Positions 16,794-26,723 of a stretch of 64,000 nt of DNA are shown one piece after another. Position numbers and translations under genes: made by a program. The notes under the pieces were generated by a model. That model made no database searches. It was not told the DNA's origin and was given only the letters and a program-made list of their open reading frames with translations. Numbering within the stretch: position 1 is the stretch's first letter; every line of letters begins with the position of its first letter. Location: contig NZ_CP095461.1 of assembly GCF_023022985.1 (NCBI RefSeq), positions 1,922,001 through 1,986,000 on the forward strand, given 5' to 3'. Source of the stretch: Arthrobacter gengyunqii. GTDB taxonomy: Bacteria > Actinomycetota > Actinomycetes > Actinomycetales > Micrococcaceae.

Positions 16794-17996
16794 CTAGCCC
16801 GCGGGCAGCACCGAGCGGTAGACCTCAAGCGTGGACTGGGCAATGGCCGCCCAGGAGAAGTGCTCCGTGGCGCGGCGCCGTCCGGCCTCTCCCATAAGGC
16901 GGGCCCGCTCCGGATCCGCCACCACCTCGGTGAGCGCGGCGGCGAAGTCGGAAACAAAGGCCTCAGGATCCAGCGGAGTGCCGGTGCCGTCTGTGGCCTG
17001 GTCAATCGGCACCAGCAGGCCTGTGACGCCCGGGTCCACCACTTCAGGAATGCCTCCGGTGGCGGAGGCCACCACTGCGGTTCCGCAGGCCATGGCTTCG
17101 AGGTTCACGATGCCGAGCGGTTCATAAATGGAGGGGCAGGCAAACACCGTGGCTGAGCTGAGGACCTTGAGCAGTTCGTCCCGCGGAAGCATCCGCTCGA
17201 TGACGACAATGCCGCTGCGCTTTTCGCGCAGTTCATCGATGAGAACTGCGGTCTCCGCTGCAAGCTCGGGCGTATCGGCAGCGCCCAGGCAGAGCACGAG
17301 CTGGACTTCGGGAGGCAGCAGGGCGGCGGCCCGCAGGAGGTAGGGCAGCCCTTTCTGCCGGGTGTTGCGTCCAACGAACACGACGCTCGGACGCTCCGGG
17401 TCAATGCCGAGGGCTGCTACTGCATCGGGGTCGGCGTCGGGGTGCCAGAGTTCGACGTCGATCCCGTTGTGCACCACCCGCACCTTCCCCGGGTCCACTT
17501 CGGGATAGCTGCGCAGGATGTCCTGCCGCATGCCCTCGGAGACGGCAATGATGGCGGCAGCGGCGTCGTATGCCGTTTTCTCAACCCAGGACGACAGCGC
17601 GTAGCCGCCGCCAAGCTGCTCGGCCTTCCACGGCCGCAGCGGCTCCAGGCTGTGGGCGCTGAGTACGTGCGGAATGCCGTACAGGAGGGAACCCAGATGG
17701 CCCGCCATGTTGGCATACCAGGTGTGGGAGTGGACCAGGTCCGCGCCTTCAAGTCCCTGCAGGATCTCGAGGTCGGTGCCCAGTGTCTGAACGGCCGGGT
17801 TGGAGGCGTCCAGCTCGGCCGGAACGCCGTAGGTGCTCACACGGGCGCCGTGAAAATCAGCAGCTCTCGGAGCTCCGAAACAATGCACGCGGAGGTCTAC
17901 GTGCTCAGCGAGCACGCGGCTCAACTCAGCGACGTGGACACCTGCACCGCCGTAGACTTCAGGCGGGAATTCCTTGGACACAATATCTACTCGCAC
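16794..17996 (-). CDS. glgA: Glycogen synthase, corynebacterial type (possibly maltose-1-phosphate synthase GlgM)
   Basis: A 400-residue GT4-fold glycosyltransferase. The N-terminus RVDIVSKEFPPEVYGGAGVH is the family signature with the glycine-rich donor-binding loop. VFVGRNTRQKGLPYLLRA near 200 and the EPLGIVNLEAMACGTAVVAS motif near 300 (E-x7-E of retaining GT-B enzymes) complete the active site. It elongates alpha-1,4-glucan from ADP-glucose; the mycobacterial orthologue makes maltose-1-phosphate, so GlgM is the alternative. GTG 17996 gives the typical family start; the frame stays open to 18014. It is divergent from glgC, as in Mycobacterium. Confidence 0.92.
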   Translation of the reverse strand: MRVDIVSKEFPPEVYGGAGVHVAELSRVLAEHVDLRVHCFGAPRAADFHGARVSTYGVPAELDASNPAVQTLGTDLEILQGLEGADLVHSHTWYANMAGHLGSLLYGIPHVLSAHSLEPLRPWKAEQLGGGYALSSWVEKTAYDAAAAIIAVSEGMRQDILRSYPEVDPGKVRVVHNGIDVELWHPDADPDAVAALGIDPERPSVVFVGRNTRQKGLPYLLRAAALLPPEVQLVLCLGAADTPELAAETAVLIDELREKRSGIVVIERMLPRDELLKVLSSATVFACPSIYEPLGIVNLEAMACGTAVVASATGGIPEVVDPGVTGLLVPIDQATDGTGTPLDPEAFVSDFAAALTEVVADPERARLMGEAGRRRATEHFSWAAIAQSTLEVYRSVLPAG

Positions 17997-18131
17997 TAAA
18001 CCAACGTAGTGCACCGGCGCGCCAGTGATCTAGTCTGAAGAACAGCAGACTTATTACAGCGGGCTAGCACCGCAGTAATTCGTCACATGTTTCGACAGAT
18101 ATACGAGTAACGGAAACAGGGGAATAACAAA

Positions 18132-19403
18132 ATGGCGCCAAAGAAGGTCCTGGCCGTTGTCCTTGCCGGAGGGGAAGGCAAACGCCTCATGCCCCTGACC
18201 GCGGACCGGGCAAAACCCGCAGTTCCGTTTGCCGGGCGCTACCGGCTCATCGACTTTGCACTGTCCAACCTGGTCAATTCCGGATACCTGCAGATCGTGG
18301 TCCTGACCCAGTACAAATCGCACAGCTTGGACCGGCACATTTCGGAGACCTGGCGGCTCTCCACTCAGCTGCGGAACTATGTGGCCTCGGTGCCTGCTCA
18401 GCAGCGCGTGGGCAAGAGCTGGTTCCTGGGAAGCGCCAACGCCATCTATCAGTCCATGAACCTGATCGATGACGCCCAGCCGGACATTGTGGTGGTCATC
18501 GGCGCGGATCACGTGTACCGGATGGACTTCTCGCAGATGGTGGAGGCCCACATTCAATCCGGTGCGTCGGTCAGCGTCGCCGCCGTCCGGCAGCCGCTGT
18601 ACCTGGCGGACCAGTTTGGAGTGATCGAGACTGATCCCGAACGCCCCGGCATGATCGGAGCCTTCGTGGAAAAGCCGGCAACCACTCCCGGGCTTCCGGA
18701 CGATCCCGACATGTTCCTGGCCTCGATGGGCAACTACGTCTTCAACACTGACGCATTGGTGGAGGCACTGAAGGTTGATGCCGAACGCCTCATCACCAAG
18801 CACGACATGGGCGGGGACATCATTCCCTACTTTGTGGAACGCGACGACGCCGCTGTCTACGATTTCTCCCACAACGTCATCCCCGGGTCCACGGGCAGCG
18901 ACCACCAGTACTGGCGCGACGTGGGCACGCTCGATTCCTACTACGACGCCAACATGGACCTGATTTCGCCGCTGCCGGCGTTCAATCTGTACAACCTCCA
19001 GTGGCCCATCTACACGCGGCAGAGCATCTCCCCGCCGGCCAAGTTCGTGCGCAGCGCCTCCGACCAGGCCGGCACCGCAATTGACTCGATCGTTTCTGAC
19101 GGCACGGTCATTTCCGGCGGCACCGTCACCGGGTCCGTATTGGCACAGGACGTGTATGTATCCACCAACGCCGTGGTGGCCGATTCCGTGCTGATGGACA
19201 ACGTAAACGTGGGTGAGGGTGCGGTGGTCCGCCGTGCCATCATCGACAAGAACGTGCAGATTCCCCCGGGAGCGACCATCGGCGTCGACCGCGACCTGGA
19301 CCTGGCACGCGGCTTCACCATCACCGAGTCCGGGCTGACAGTCCTCAGCAAGGGCCAGAAGGTCACGCTTCCCGAGCCTGAAGCCGAGGCCGCACCGGCC
19401 TAG
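18132..19403 (+). CDS. glgC: Glucose-1-phosphate adenylyltransferase
   Basis: A 423-residue ADP-glucose pyrophosphorylase, the committed step supplying ADP-glucose to GlgA/GlgM. The N-terminus [24 protein letters not shown] has the nucleotide-binding GGxGxRL motif and the allosteric arginine/lysine region. [10 protein letters not shown] near 180 holds the glucose-1-P-binding lysine, and a left-handed beta-helix domain with hexapeptide-like repeats follows from about 300. ATG 18132 is preceded by AGGGGA. A 135-base divergent promoter separates it from glgA. Confidence 0.96.
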   Translation: MAPKKVLAVVLAGGEGKRLMPLTADRAKPAVPFAGRYRLIDFALSNLVNSGYLQIVVLTQYKSHSLDRHISETWRLSTQLRNYVASVPAQQRVGKSWFLGSANAIYQSMNLIDDAQPDIVVVIGADHVYRMDFSQMVEAHIQSGASVSVAAVRQPLYLADQFGVIETDPERPGMIGAFVEKPATTPGLPDDPDMFLASMGNYVFNTDALVEALKVDAERLITKHDMGGDIIPYFVERDDAAVYDFSHNVIPGSTGSDHQYWRDVGTLDSYYDANMDLISPLPAFNLYNLQWPIYTRQSISPPAKFVRSASDQAGTAIDSIVSDGTVISGGTVTGSVLAQDVYVSTNAVVADSVLMDNVNVGEGAVVRRAIIDKNVQIPPGATIGVDRDLDLARGFTITESGLTVLSKGQKVTLPEPEAEAAPA

Positions 19404-19433
19404 GGAACGCGCTTACCCATTGTGATGTTCGAC

Positions 19434-19475
19434 CGCCGCGGCACCCTCGATACGGGGTGCCGCGGCGTTTCGTTG
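19434..19475 (+). terminator. Terminator after glgC
   Basis: A 13-bp perfect stem (19434-19446 with 19455-19467), 8-base loop, then TTTCGTT. Confidence 0.85.
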
Positions 19476-19548
19476 TAAGGTCGGATGGCATCACGTATGC
19501 CTTCGCCGTGTCCACCGCCGGCGCCGATTCACAGCAGAAACGATTTTC

Positions 19549-20988
19549 ATGAGCACCCCCGACCTGAGCCCCGAAGACCTTGCCGCCTGCCTGCGGGTCC
19601 TGTCCTCCATCCATGTCCTGGATGAGGAAGATCCGGACTATGTAGCTGTTCGGCGCGCCACCGCCAAGATGTTCAAGTCCGTCAAGAAGCACAAGAAGAT
19701 TGAGAAGCGCAGCGCCGTCGCCGAAGCCGACCGCGCCGTCGTCGCCCTGACGGCCACCGGCGCCTCTGACCGCATCGACGACGAGACCCGCGGCGCGCAG
19801 CTGAAGACCTCCGCCCACGGCCCGTCCGCCGGCACGCTGATCAAGCCCCGCAACTGTTACATCTGCAAGCAGCCTTACACGGTGGTGGACGCCTTCTACC
19901 ACCAGCTTTGCCCCGAATGCGCCGCCTTCAGCCACGCCAAGCGTGATGCCACCACCGATCTGAGCGGCAAACGCGCCCTCCTGACCGGCGGCCGGGCCAA
20001 GATCGGCATGTACATTGCCCTGCGGCTGCTGCGCGACGGTGCGCACACCACCATCACCACCCGCTTCCCCAAGGACGCCGCGCGGCGCTTCGCCGCGATG
20101 GAAGATTCGGCGGACTGGCTGCACCGGCTGAAGATCGTAGGCATCGACCTGCGTGATCCGGCGCAGGTCATCTCGCTGGCTGAATCCGTGGCCGACGCCG
20201 GCCCCCTGGACATCCTGATCAACAACGCTGCACAGACGGTGCGCCGGACTTCCAACGCCTACCAGCCGCTGATGGACGCTGAGCTTGAAGCCCTGCCGGA
20301 GTCGGCCGCGATGCCGGAGCTGGTCACCTTCGGCCACACCTACAACGCACACCCGACGGCGCTGGCCGGTTCGATTGCCGAGCACCCGGTGCTGGCGGGC
20401 GACGCCGTCACTTCCCTGGCGCTGACCGCCGGTTCCTCCTCGCTCGAGAAGCTGAATGCCGGAACGGCGATCGACGCCGGCGGCCTGGTGCCCGACACTG
20501 CGCCGATCAACTCCTGGACCCAGGTGGTGGACCAAGTGGAGCCGCTGGAAATGCTGGAGGTCCAGCTCTGCAACGTCACTGCACCGTTCCTGCTGGTGAA
20601 CCGGTTGCGCCCGGCCATGGCGGCCTCCCCCGCCCGCCGCAAGTACATCGTGAACGTCTCCGCCATGGAGGGCCAGTTCAGCCGCCGCTACAAGGGCCCG
20701 GGCCATCCGCACACCAACATGGCCAAGGCCTCGCTGAACATGCTCACCCGCACCAGCGCCGAGGAAATGCTGGAAACCGACGGCATCCTGATGACCGCCG
20801 TGGACACCGGCTGGATCACCGATGAACGCCCGCACCCCACGAAGGTGCGCCTGGCCGAGGAGGGCTTCCACGCTCCCCTGGACCTCGTGGACGGCGCGGC
20901 CCGCGTGTACGATCCGATCGTCATGGGTGAGGCCGGCGAGGACCAGTACGGGGTCTTCCTGAAGGACTACAAGCCTTCGCCCTGGTAA
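19549..20988 (+). CDS. SDR-family oxidoreductase with an inserted zinc ribbon and altered active site
   Basis: A 479-residue protein. Residues 1-100 are a unique N-terminal region rich in Lys and Ala. A zinc-ribbon-like knuckle follows: Cys103-x2-Cys106-x14-Cys121-x2-Cys124. The SDR Rossmann domain runs from about 138 to the end, with LLTGGRAKIG as the dinucleotide motif, NNAAQT in place of NNAG, serine at 371 (NVSAMEG) and lysine at 393 (NMAKASLN). The residue four before that lysine, normally the catalytic tyrosine, is Thr389. An extra segment of about 70 residues sits between NNAAQT and the serine. Substrate unknown. It stands alone behind the glgC terminator. Confidence 0.8.
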   Translation: MSTPDLSPEDLAACLRVLSSIHVLDEEDPDYVAVRRATAKMFKSVKKHKKIEKRSAVAEADRAVVALTATGASDRIDDETRGAQLKTSAHGPSAGTLIKPRNCYICKQPYTVVDAFYHQLCPECAAFSHAKRDATTDLSGKRALLTGGRAKIGMYIALRLLRDGAHTTITTRFPKDAARRFAAMEDSADWLHRLKIVGIDLRDPAQVISLAESVADAGPLDILINNAAQTVRRTSNAYQPLMDAELEALPESAAMPELVTFGHTYNAHPTALAGSIAEHPVLAGDAVTSLALTAGSSSLEKLNAGTAIDAGGLVPDTAPINSWTQVVDQVEPLEMLEVQLCNVTAPFLLVNRLRPAMAASPARRKYIVNVSAMEGQFSRRYKGPGHPHTNMAKASLNMLTRTSAEEMLETDGILMTAVDTGWITDERPHPTKVRLAEEGFHAPLDLVDGAARVYDPIVMGEAGEDQYGVFLKDYKPSPW

Positions 20989-20995
20989 GCCGGAA

Positions 20996-23749
20996 CTAGG
21001 CCGGACCCCGGCTTTGCGCCCGGAAGCGGGATACGGCCTTGCGGATCTCCGAGATCCACAGCACGGTTGAGCCAACGCCGAGTGCCAGGAACCACTGGCC
21101 CGAGGTGAGGTCCGTGGTGTCAAAGAGCCCCTGCAGCACTCCCAGCTGAACCACCAGGACCTGCAGCACGACGACGGCGGCCAGCGACACCCAGATGGCC
21201 CGGTTGGTGAAGGTCTGCCAGGAGAACACGCTCCCGTTGGCCGACCGCACGTTAAGCAGGTTGAACGCCTGGTAGAACACGAACGTCGTGAAGGCCAGCG
21301 TGGTGGCGAACAGCGGGTCGCCCGCACTCTCCGGGTACATCTGCGGTGCCAGATACAGGACGGCGCAGGTGCCGGCGGCCATCACCAGACCCATGGTCAG
21401 GATCTGGAGGATCCGCCGGCCGGTCAGCAGCGGTTCCCGGGCCGGCCTCGGCGGCTGCTTCATCAGGTCCGGGTCCGCGGGATCAACACCGAGTGCCAGG
21501 GCTGGCGGGCCGTCCATGATGATGTTGACCCAGAGGATCTGCAGTGCGGTGAAGGGTGCCCCGCCGGCCAGGGAGAAGGCCGCAGCCGCCAGGAAGATCA
21601 GCACGAACCCCCAGGCCGTAGTGAGCTGGAACCGGACGAACTTAATGATGTTCGCGTAGATCCCCCGACCTTCCTGGACCGCGGCAACAATGGTGGCGAA
21701 GTTGTCATCCGTCAGGATCATTTTCGCCGCACCCTTGGACACATCGGTGCCGGTGATGCCCATGGCAATACCAATGTCCGCCCGCTTCAGGGCCGGCGCG
21801 TCATTGACGCCGTCGCCGGTCATCGCGACCACCGCGCCGTCGGCCTGCAATGCCTGGACCATCCGGATCTTGTGCTCGGGTGACACCCGGGCCAACACAC
21901 CGTACCCGGGAGCGCGCTGCTGCAGCTGCGCGTCATCGAGACGGTCCAGGTCCGCACCGGACACCGCTTCTCCGCCAATCCCCAGGTCGCGGGCAATGGC
22001 CGAAGCGGTGATCAGGTGATCTCCGGTGATCATGTGCACGCTGATCCCGGCCTCGTGCGCGCGGGCGATGGCGTCGCCTGCTTCGCTGCGCGGCGGGTCC
22101 ATGATGCCTGCCACGGCATACAGGGTCAGGCCTGCCACGCTGTCCCGGAGCTCGTCCGGGTCCTCAGGCAGCGGGCCGTCCGCCGGCCGCCCGGCAACAG
22201 CCATGGTGCGCAGGCCCCGTTCCGCCAAGGCGGTGACTTCATCGCTGATGCGTTGGCGGTCCTCGGATGTCAGGCGGCGTCTGCCGTCAGCGGTGGCCAC
22301 GAACTGCGACCGTTCCAGCAGTACACCGGGAGCTCCCTTGGCGTAACAGAAAACCTCGTCGGCCGGTCCCGGACCATGCCCGGCTTCCTCATCCGCCGGC
22401 CGCCGGTTGAACGTGGCCATGAACTTGTAGTCCGAATCAAAGGGAACCTCCGCGATGCGGGGATGCGATGCACGCGCCCCTTCGGCGTCGATGCCTCCCT
22501 TCTCTGCGAGGACCACCAGCGCCCCCTCAGTGGGATCACCGGTGAGTACGCCGTCGCGCACTGAGGCGTCATTGCACAGCGCGAAGCCGAGGAAAGCCAC
22601 CGACAACGCCGGCGCCGGACGCCCGTCGGCGCTGAGCACCGCTCCTTCCGTGGAATACCCGGAGCCGGATACCCGGAACGTGCGGCCGGAGGCCGTATAC
22701 AGGGACCGCACCGTCATCTCGTTCAGGGTCAGGGTTCCGGTCTTGTCAGTGCAGATCTGCGAGGTGCTGCCCAGGGTCTCCACAGCCGACAGCTGCTTGA
22801 TGATGGCTCCGCGCGCAGCCAGGCGGGAGGCGCCCATCGCCAGGGTGAAGGCGACGACGGCGGTCAGCCCCTCTGGGATGGTCGCCACCGCCAGCGAGAC
22901 GGCAGTCAGGAACAGGTCCTCCCAGCTGTCACCGCGCAGCAGGCCCAGGACGAACACCACCGCCACCACGATCAGCGCCACATAGGTGAGCAGCCGCGCC
23001 AGCTGGTCAATGCTGCGCTGAAGGGTGGTCTTTTCTTCGGCTGTGGAACCGAGCAGGTGCGCGATCCGCCCGATCTGGGTGCTCATGCCCGTTCCGGTGA
23101 CGAGCAGGACGGCCCGGCCCCGGCTGATGTCGGTGTCCATGTACAGCATGTTGGTGCGGTCGGCCACCGGCAGCTCCGGGTCGGTGAGGACCGCAGCGGA
23201 CTTGTTCACCGGCTGGGATTCGCCGGTGAGCGCTGCTTCCGCCACCTGCAGGCGCACTGCTTCAAGAAGCCGCCCGTCGGCAGGGACCGTGTCCCCTGCC
23301 TCCAGGAGCACCACGTCGCCGGGCACCAGTTCGGTGCGCGGGACATCCACCGGAACGCCGCCCCGGCGGACGGTGGCAACGGAGACGGACGTGCTGCGCA
23401 GCGCTTCCAGGCTGTTTTCCGCGCGCTGCTCCTGGACGTAGTTCAGGGTGGTGTTCAGGGCAATGACCACCAGGATGACCACCGGTGTTTCCCATTCGCG
23501 GGAGACGACGGCGCTGATCACCGCGGCTGCGATCAGGACCAGAATCAGCCGGTCCGCCAACAGCCTAAGGATTTTCCGCCATGCGGGAATCTTCCGGCCT
23601 GCCGCCAGCTCATTGGGCCCGTAACGGAGCCGACGCTGCCGGACCTCCTCGGTGGTGAGACCTTCGGCCGGCGAGACCTCCAGCTCCGCTGCCGCCTGTT
23701 CGGGTGTCCGGGTCCAGGGGTGTTCTGCTGTTCGTTGCTGGTCAGCCAT
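20996..23749 (-). CDS. P-type Ca2+-transporting ATPase (type II, PMCA/SERCA-like)
   Basis: A 917-residue cation pump. Order: N-terminal cation-ATPase domain (WTRTPEQAAAELEVSPAEGLT), actuator with ALTGESQPVNK, VATIPEGLTAVV membrane motif (PEGL is the calcium-pump type), phosphorylation site CTDKTGTLTLNEM, hinge MTGDGVNDAPALKRADIGIAMG, and six C-terminal helices with NIIMDGPPALALGVDP. These point to Ca2+ (or Mn2+) export driven by ATP. The stop lies eight bases from the convergent SDR gene. The upstream 168-base gap is shared with the divergent yeiH-like gene. Confidence 0.93.
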   Translation of the reverse strand: MADQQRTAEHPWTRTPEQAAAELEVSPAEGLTTEEVRQRRLRYGPNELAAGRKIPAWRKILRLLADRLILVLIAAAVISAVVSREWETPVVILVVIALNTTLNYVQEQRAENSLEALRSTSVSVATVRRGGVPVDVPRTELVPGDVVLLEAGDTVPADGRLLEAVRLQVAEAALTGESQPVNKSAAVLTDPELPVADRTNMLYMDTDISRGRAVLLVTGTGMSTQIGRIAHLLGSTAEEKTTLQRSIDQLARLLTYVALIVVAVVFVLGLLRGDSWEDLFLTAVSLAVATIPEGLTAVVAFTLAMGASRLAARGAIIKQLSAVETLGSTSQICTDKTGTLTLNEMTVRSLYTASGRTFRVSGSGYSTEGAVLSADGRPAPALSVAFLGFALCNDASVRDGVLTGDPTEGALVVLAEKGGIDAEGARASHPRIAEVPFDSDYKFMATFNRRPADEEAGHGPGPADEVFCYAKGAPGVLLERSQFVATADGRRRLTSEDRQRISDEVTALAERGLRTMAVAGRPADGPLPEDPDELRDSVAGLTLYAVAGIMDPPRSEAGDAIARAHEAGISVHMITGDHLITASAIARDLGIGGEAVSGADLDRLDDAQLQQRAPGYGVLARVSPEHKIRMVQALQADGAVVAMTGDGVNDAPALKRADIGIAMGITGTDVSKGAAKMILTDDNFATIVAAVQEGRGIYANIIKFVRFQLTTAWGFVLIFLAAAAFSLAGGAPFTALQILWVNIIMDGPPALALGVDPADPDLMKQPPRPAREPLLTGRRILQILTMGLVMAAGTCAVLYLAPQMYPESAGDPLFATTLAFTTFVFYQAFNLLNVRSANGSVFSWQTFTNRAIWVSLAAVVVLQVLVVQLGVLQGLFDTTDLTSGQWFLALGVGSTVLWISEIRKAVSRFRAQSRGPA

Positions 23750-23917
23750 GTGTTGCCTCTAAAACTAGGGGGTGTATTTCACTGTAACAAAGGCCACACA
23801 GGCGGGAATCCCCCATCACTGTTAGCTGCCCCGGAGCCGGCCAAACACCACCGGGCTGGACACCACCGGTTGCCGGCACCGTTTGGCCGGCACCGTCTTC
23901 TGCGGCAGGGTGGAACC

Positions 23918-24952
23918 GTGAACGCCTCCCCTTCCCCCGCAGCCTCCTCCGCTGCCCGGACAACCGTCCTGCCCGGAGTCCTTGCCGCTGCCGCCGCCGT
24001 TGTCCCGGCATACCTGGTGCACCTGGTTCTTCCCGGACTGCCGGTCCTGACCACAGCTGTGATTCTGGGACTGGTGGCCGCCAACCTTCCCGGCGTTTCA
24101 ACGGCTGTGGCCGGGCCGCTCAAGCCGGGGCTGTCGCTGGCCGCGCGGAAGTTCATGCGCACGGGTATCGTGCTGCTGGGACTGAAAGTGTCACTGGTGG
24201 ACATCGCAGGTCTCGGCTGGAGCGCCCTGCTCCTGATTGTGGCACTGGTGGGAGCGGCTTTCGCCGGCACGTATGCGATTTGCCGGGCGTTCCGCCTGCC
24301 GGGCCAGGAGCCGCTGCTGATCGCCGCCGGTTTCTCCATCTGCGGGGTATCGGCCATCGGTGCAGTGGCTGCTTCCCGCAGGGTGCGGCAGGAGGACACC
24401 GTGGTGCCCATAGCGCTGGTCACCCTGTGCGGAACGCTGGCCATCGGGGTCCTGCCGCTGCTGGGCACGCTGATGAGCCTGCCGCCAGAGACCTTCGGCA
24501 TCTGGGCCGGTGCCTCCGTCCACGACGTCGGACAGGTGGTGGCCACGGCCCAGACCGCAGGCACAGCGGCGCTCGCGGCCGCCGTCGTCGTCAAGCTGGC
24601 CCGCGTGGTCCTGCTGGCACCGCTGACCGCCGCGGCGGGGCTCATTCGGCGCCCGGACACGGAGAGAACGGATGAAGGGCCCGGGAAACGCCCTCCCCTG
24701 CTCCCCCTGTTTGTCGCCGGGTTCCTGGCGTTGATTGTCCTGCGCACCACGGGGGTGGTTCCGGAGGGCGTCCTGGAGGCGGCTGCGCTGGCCCAGGAGA
24801 TCCTGTTTGCGGCTGCGCTGTTTGCACTGGGTGCGGCGGTCCGCTTCCGGGCACTGTTTGCCTCCGGTGCCAGGGCACTCTCAGCGGCGCTCGCCTCCTG
24901 GTTCCTCATCGGTGCGCTGGGGCTTGGTCTCGCCGTGGTCCTGTCCCCGTAA
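23918..24952 (+). CDS. YeiH/YeeM-family putative sulfate (anion) exporter
   Basis: A 344-residue polytopic membrane protein of the UPF0324 (YeiH) family with about ten hydrophobic segments. Recognisable stretches are FMRTGIVLLGLKVSL near 85, AAGFSICGVSAIGAVAASRRV near 135 and GIWAGASVHDVGQVVA near 195. Family function is inferred from transporter homology and is not firmly established. The start is GTG 23918 after AGGGTGG; the frame is open far upstream but the earlier part overlaps the P-ATPase promoter. A 122-base gap with a small tandem duplication follows. Confidence 0.88.
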   Translation: MNASPSPAASSAARTTVLPGVLAAAAAVVPAYLVHLVLPGLPVLTTAVILGLVAANLPGVSTAVAGPLKPGLSLAARKFMRTGIVLLGLKVSLVDIAGLGWSALLLIVALVGAAFAGTYAICRAFRLPGQEPLLIAAGFSICGVSAIGAVAASRRVRQEDTVVPIALVTLCGTLAIGVLPLLGTLMSLPPETFGIWAGASVHDVGQVVATAQTAGTAALAAAVVVKLARVVLLAPLTAAAGLIRRPDTERTDEGPGKRPPLLPLFVAGFLALIVLRTTGVVPEGVLEAAALAQEILFAAALFALGAAVRFRALFASGARALSAALASWFLIGALGLGLAVVLSP

Positions 24953-25000
24953 CCCCGGCGGGAAGCGAGAGTCCTTGTCACCTGCCGCCGGTCCCCCCTA

Positions 25001-25032
25001 CTGTTGCCATCAAATGCTGTTGCCATCAAATG
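25001..25032 (+). repeat. Perfect 16-base tandem duplication
   Basis: CTGTTGCCATCAAATG occurs twice without spacer (25001-25016, 25017-25032), about 45 bases upstream of the GT-C-like gene. It looks like a recent slippage product. Confidence 0.9.
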
Positions 25033-25074
25033 ATTGCGCAGCTGCTCATGATGAGGTTGGCCTAGGGGGTATCC

Positions 25075-26715
25075 ATGAGGGGTATCTCCGCCACCGGCAG
25101 CACGAAAAGGCGGAGCTACAGCCTGCTCCCGGCAGCGGCCGGACTGGCGTTCTGCGCAATCATCCTCTGGTGCCTGGCGGGCAACCTCATGTTTCCGCAC
25201 TACGGGTTCTTTCAGTACAAAACACCGTGGGCGCTCGCCGCCGCCGGAGCAGTGCTTCTGCTCATGACCGGGTTGTACTTTGTCCTTCGGGGAGTCCACC
25301 CGTTCCTGCTTCGGCACCGCCTGTTGTCGAGACTGGGGTCGGCGGCACTGTGGGCGGGGCTCTTCGCCCTGCAGGTTCGGCTGGCCTATGCCGTGCGGTT
25401 GCCCGCCGATTGGGATGCCCACGCCATTCACAGCTCAGCTGCCGGTTTGGCCCTGGGGACCCAGGAGAGCATTGATTCCGGCTACTTTTCACAGAACCCC
25501 AACAACATCCTGCTGACCCTGCTGCTGGCGTCCTGGTTCAGTCTCGTCATCTCCCTTGGCGTCACCGACTTGGAAATGGCTGCCGCCTTTTTGAACGCCG
25601 TCGTTCTGTTCGCGGGAATCGCACTGACCTATGCGGCGGCGCGCATGCTCGGCGGGCGAACCCTTGCCGCTTTTACGCTGCTGCCCGCCACCATCTTTGT
25701 TCTGTTCTCCCCGTGGCTGGGTGTCTTCTATTCAGACACCGTGGGGCTGTTGTTTCCAGTCCTCATTCTGTGCCTGCTGCTGGCCGCGCAGCGTGTCCGG
25801 AGCCTTGCAGGAAGGATACCGCTGTGGGTCCTCGCCGGGACGGCGGGCGCCGCAGGCTACGGGATCAAGCCGACCGTGCTTATCTGCCTGCTGGCTGCCG
25901 GTATCACTGCTGCCTGTTCCCCGGCGCTGCGCGGGCGGGGCCACGGGGCCTCGGTCCTCCTCCTCGGCGCTGCGGTGGTGGCCGGCAGCTTCTTTGCCGG
26001 GCACCGGCTCATCACCGCCGTTGAGCAGCAGGGAACGGCCGTGGGCTTCGATGTGGAAGCCAACCCGAACGCCCTTCCGCCCACCCACTTCCTGAAGGTG
26101 GGGGCGCACCTTGTGCCCGGGAAATATGGCCCGCTGTACGGGAGCTACAACGAAGCCGACGTCCGCAGCACCGCATCCGCGGGCGATCCGCGCGAGAAGT
26201 TCCAGCATGGGCTGGACGCCTATGCGGAGCGGGTCGCCGCCATGGGTCCGGGCGGCTACGTTTCATTCCTCAACAACAAGCTGTTGTGGATCACCGGGGA
26301 CGGCTCCTTCTTTGCCTGGGGTGAAGGAGTCCTGGACGGCGACGATTTTGTGTCCGATGACCCCGTTGACCAGAGCATCCAGGACGTCTTCGGTTACGGG
26401 AATCCGGGTTTTCCGTGGCTCTTTGCGCTGTGGCAGGGAACGTGGTTCATCATCCTGGGGCTGGTGGCGGTGCCCCTGTTCCTCCGCACGCCAACCCTTA
26501 TGCTGCCGGAGGTCTCTGCGCTGCGCATTGCGCTGCTTGGCCTGCTCGTGTTCCTGCTGCTGTCAGAAGGCCGGGCACGCTTTCTGTACCTGTACATCCC
26601 GTACTTCATCCTGCTGGCCTCACTGTCTTTTTTCGCCGTCATGGACCGGGTGCCAGGCGGCCGGGACGCCGGAGCCGCACTGGCGGGCCCGCGGCAGAGG
26701 TCGGGAAGTGATTGA
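25075..26715 (+). CDS. GT-C-like integral membrane protein (glycosyltransferase family 39-type fold)
   Basis: A 546-residue membrane protein with about 12 hydrophobic segments and one large extracytoplasmic loop (about residues 330-440). After the second helix pair it has PADWDAHAIHSSA with Asp112 and Asp114, in the place where GT39/GT-C mannosyltransferases carry their first-loop acidic catalytic motif. FSQNPNNILLTLL near 138 is a further motif common to such polyprenol-sugar-dependent enzymes. It may transfer a sugar from a lipid carrier to a cell-surface polymer, but acceptor and donor are unknown. The aminopeptidase N gene starts eight bases after its stop, so the two are probably cotranscribed. 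Confidence 0.72.
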   Translation: MRGISATGSTKRRSYSLLPAAAGLAFCAIILWCLAGNLMFPHYGFFQYKTPWALAAAGAVLLLMTGLYFVLRGVHPFLLRHRLLSRLGSAALWAGLFALQVRLAYAVRLPADWDAHAIHSSAAGLALGTQESIDSGYFSQNPNNILLTLLLASWFSLVISLGVTDLEMAAAFLNAVVLFAGIALTYAAARMLGGRTLAAFTLLPATIFVLFSPWLGVFYSDTVGLLFPVLILCLLLAAQRVRSLAGRIPLWVLAGTAGAAGYGIKPTVLICLLAAGITAACSPALRGRGHGASVLLLGAAVVAGSFFAGHRLITAVEQQGTAVGFDVEANPNALPPTHFLKVGAHLVPGKYGPLYGSYNEADVRSTASAGDPREKFQHGLDAYAERVAAMGPGGYVSFLNNKLLWITGDGSFFAWGEGVLDGDDFVSDDPVDQSIQDVFGYGNPGFPWLFALWQGTWFIILGLVAVPLFLRTPTLMLPEVSALRIALLGLLVFLLLSEGRARFLYLYIPYFILLASLSFFAVMDRVPGGRDAGAALAGPRQRSGSD

Positions 26716-26723
26716 ATGAAGTG

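Noticed and set aside
16194..17005. Overlapping minus-strand frames with a repeated peptide in the 16.4-kb repeats
   Set aside because: The repetition follows directly from the tandem DNA units, several frames are open at once, and none has a ribosome site or codon bias of its own.
19363..21327. 654-codon frame on the minus strand
   Set aside because: Antisense to the zinc-ribbon SDR gene and overlapping the P-type ATPase end.
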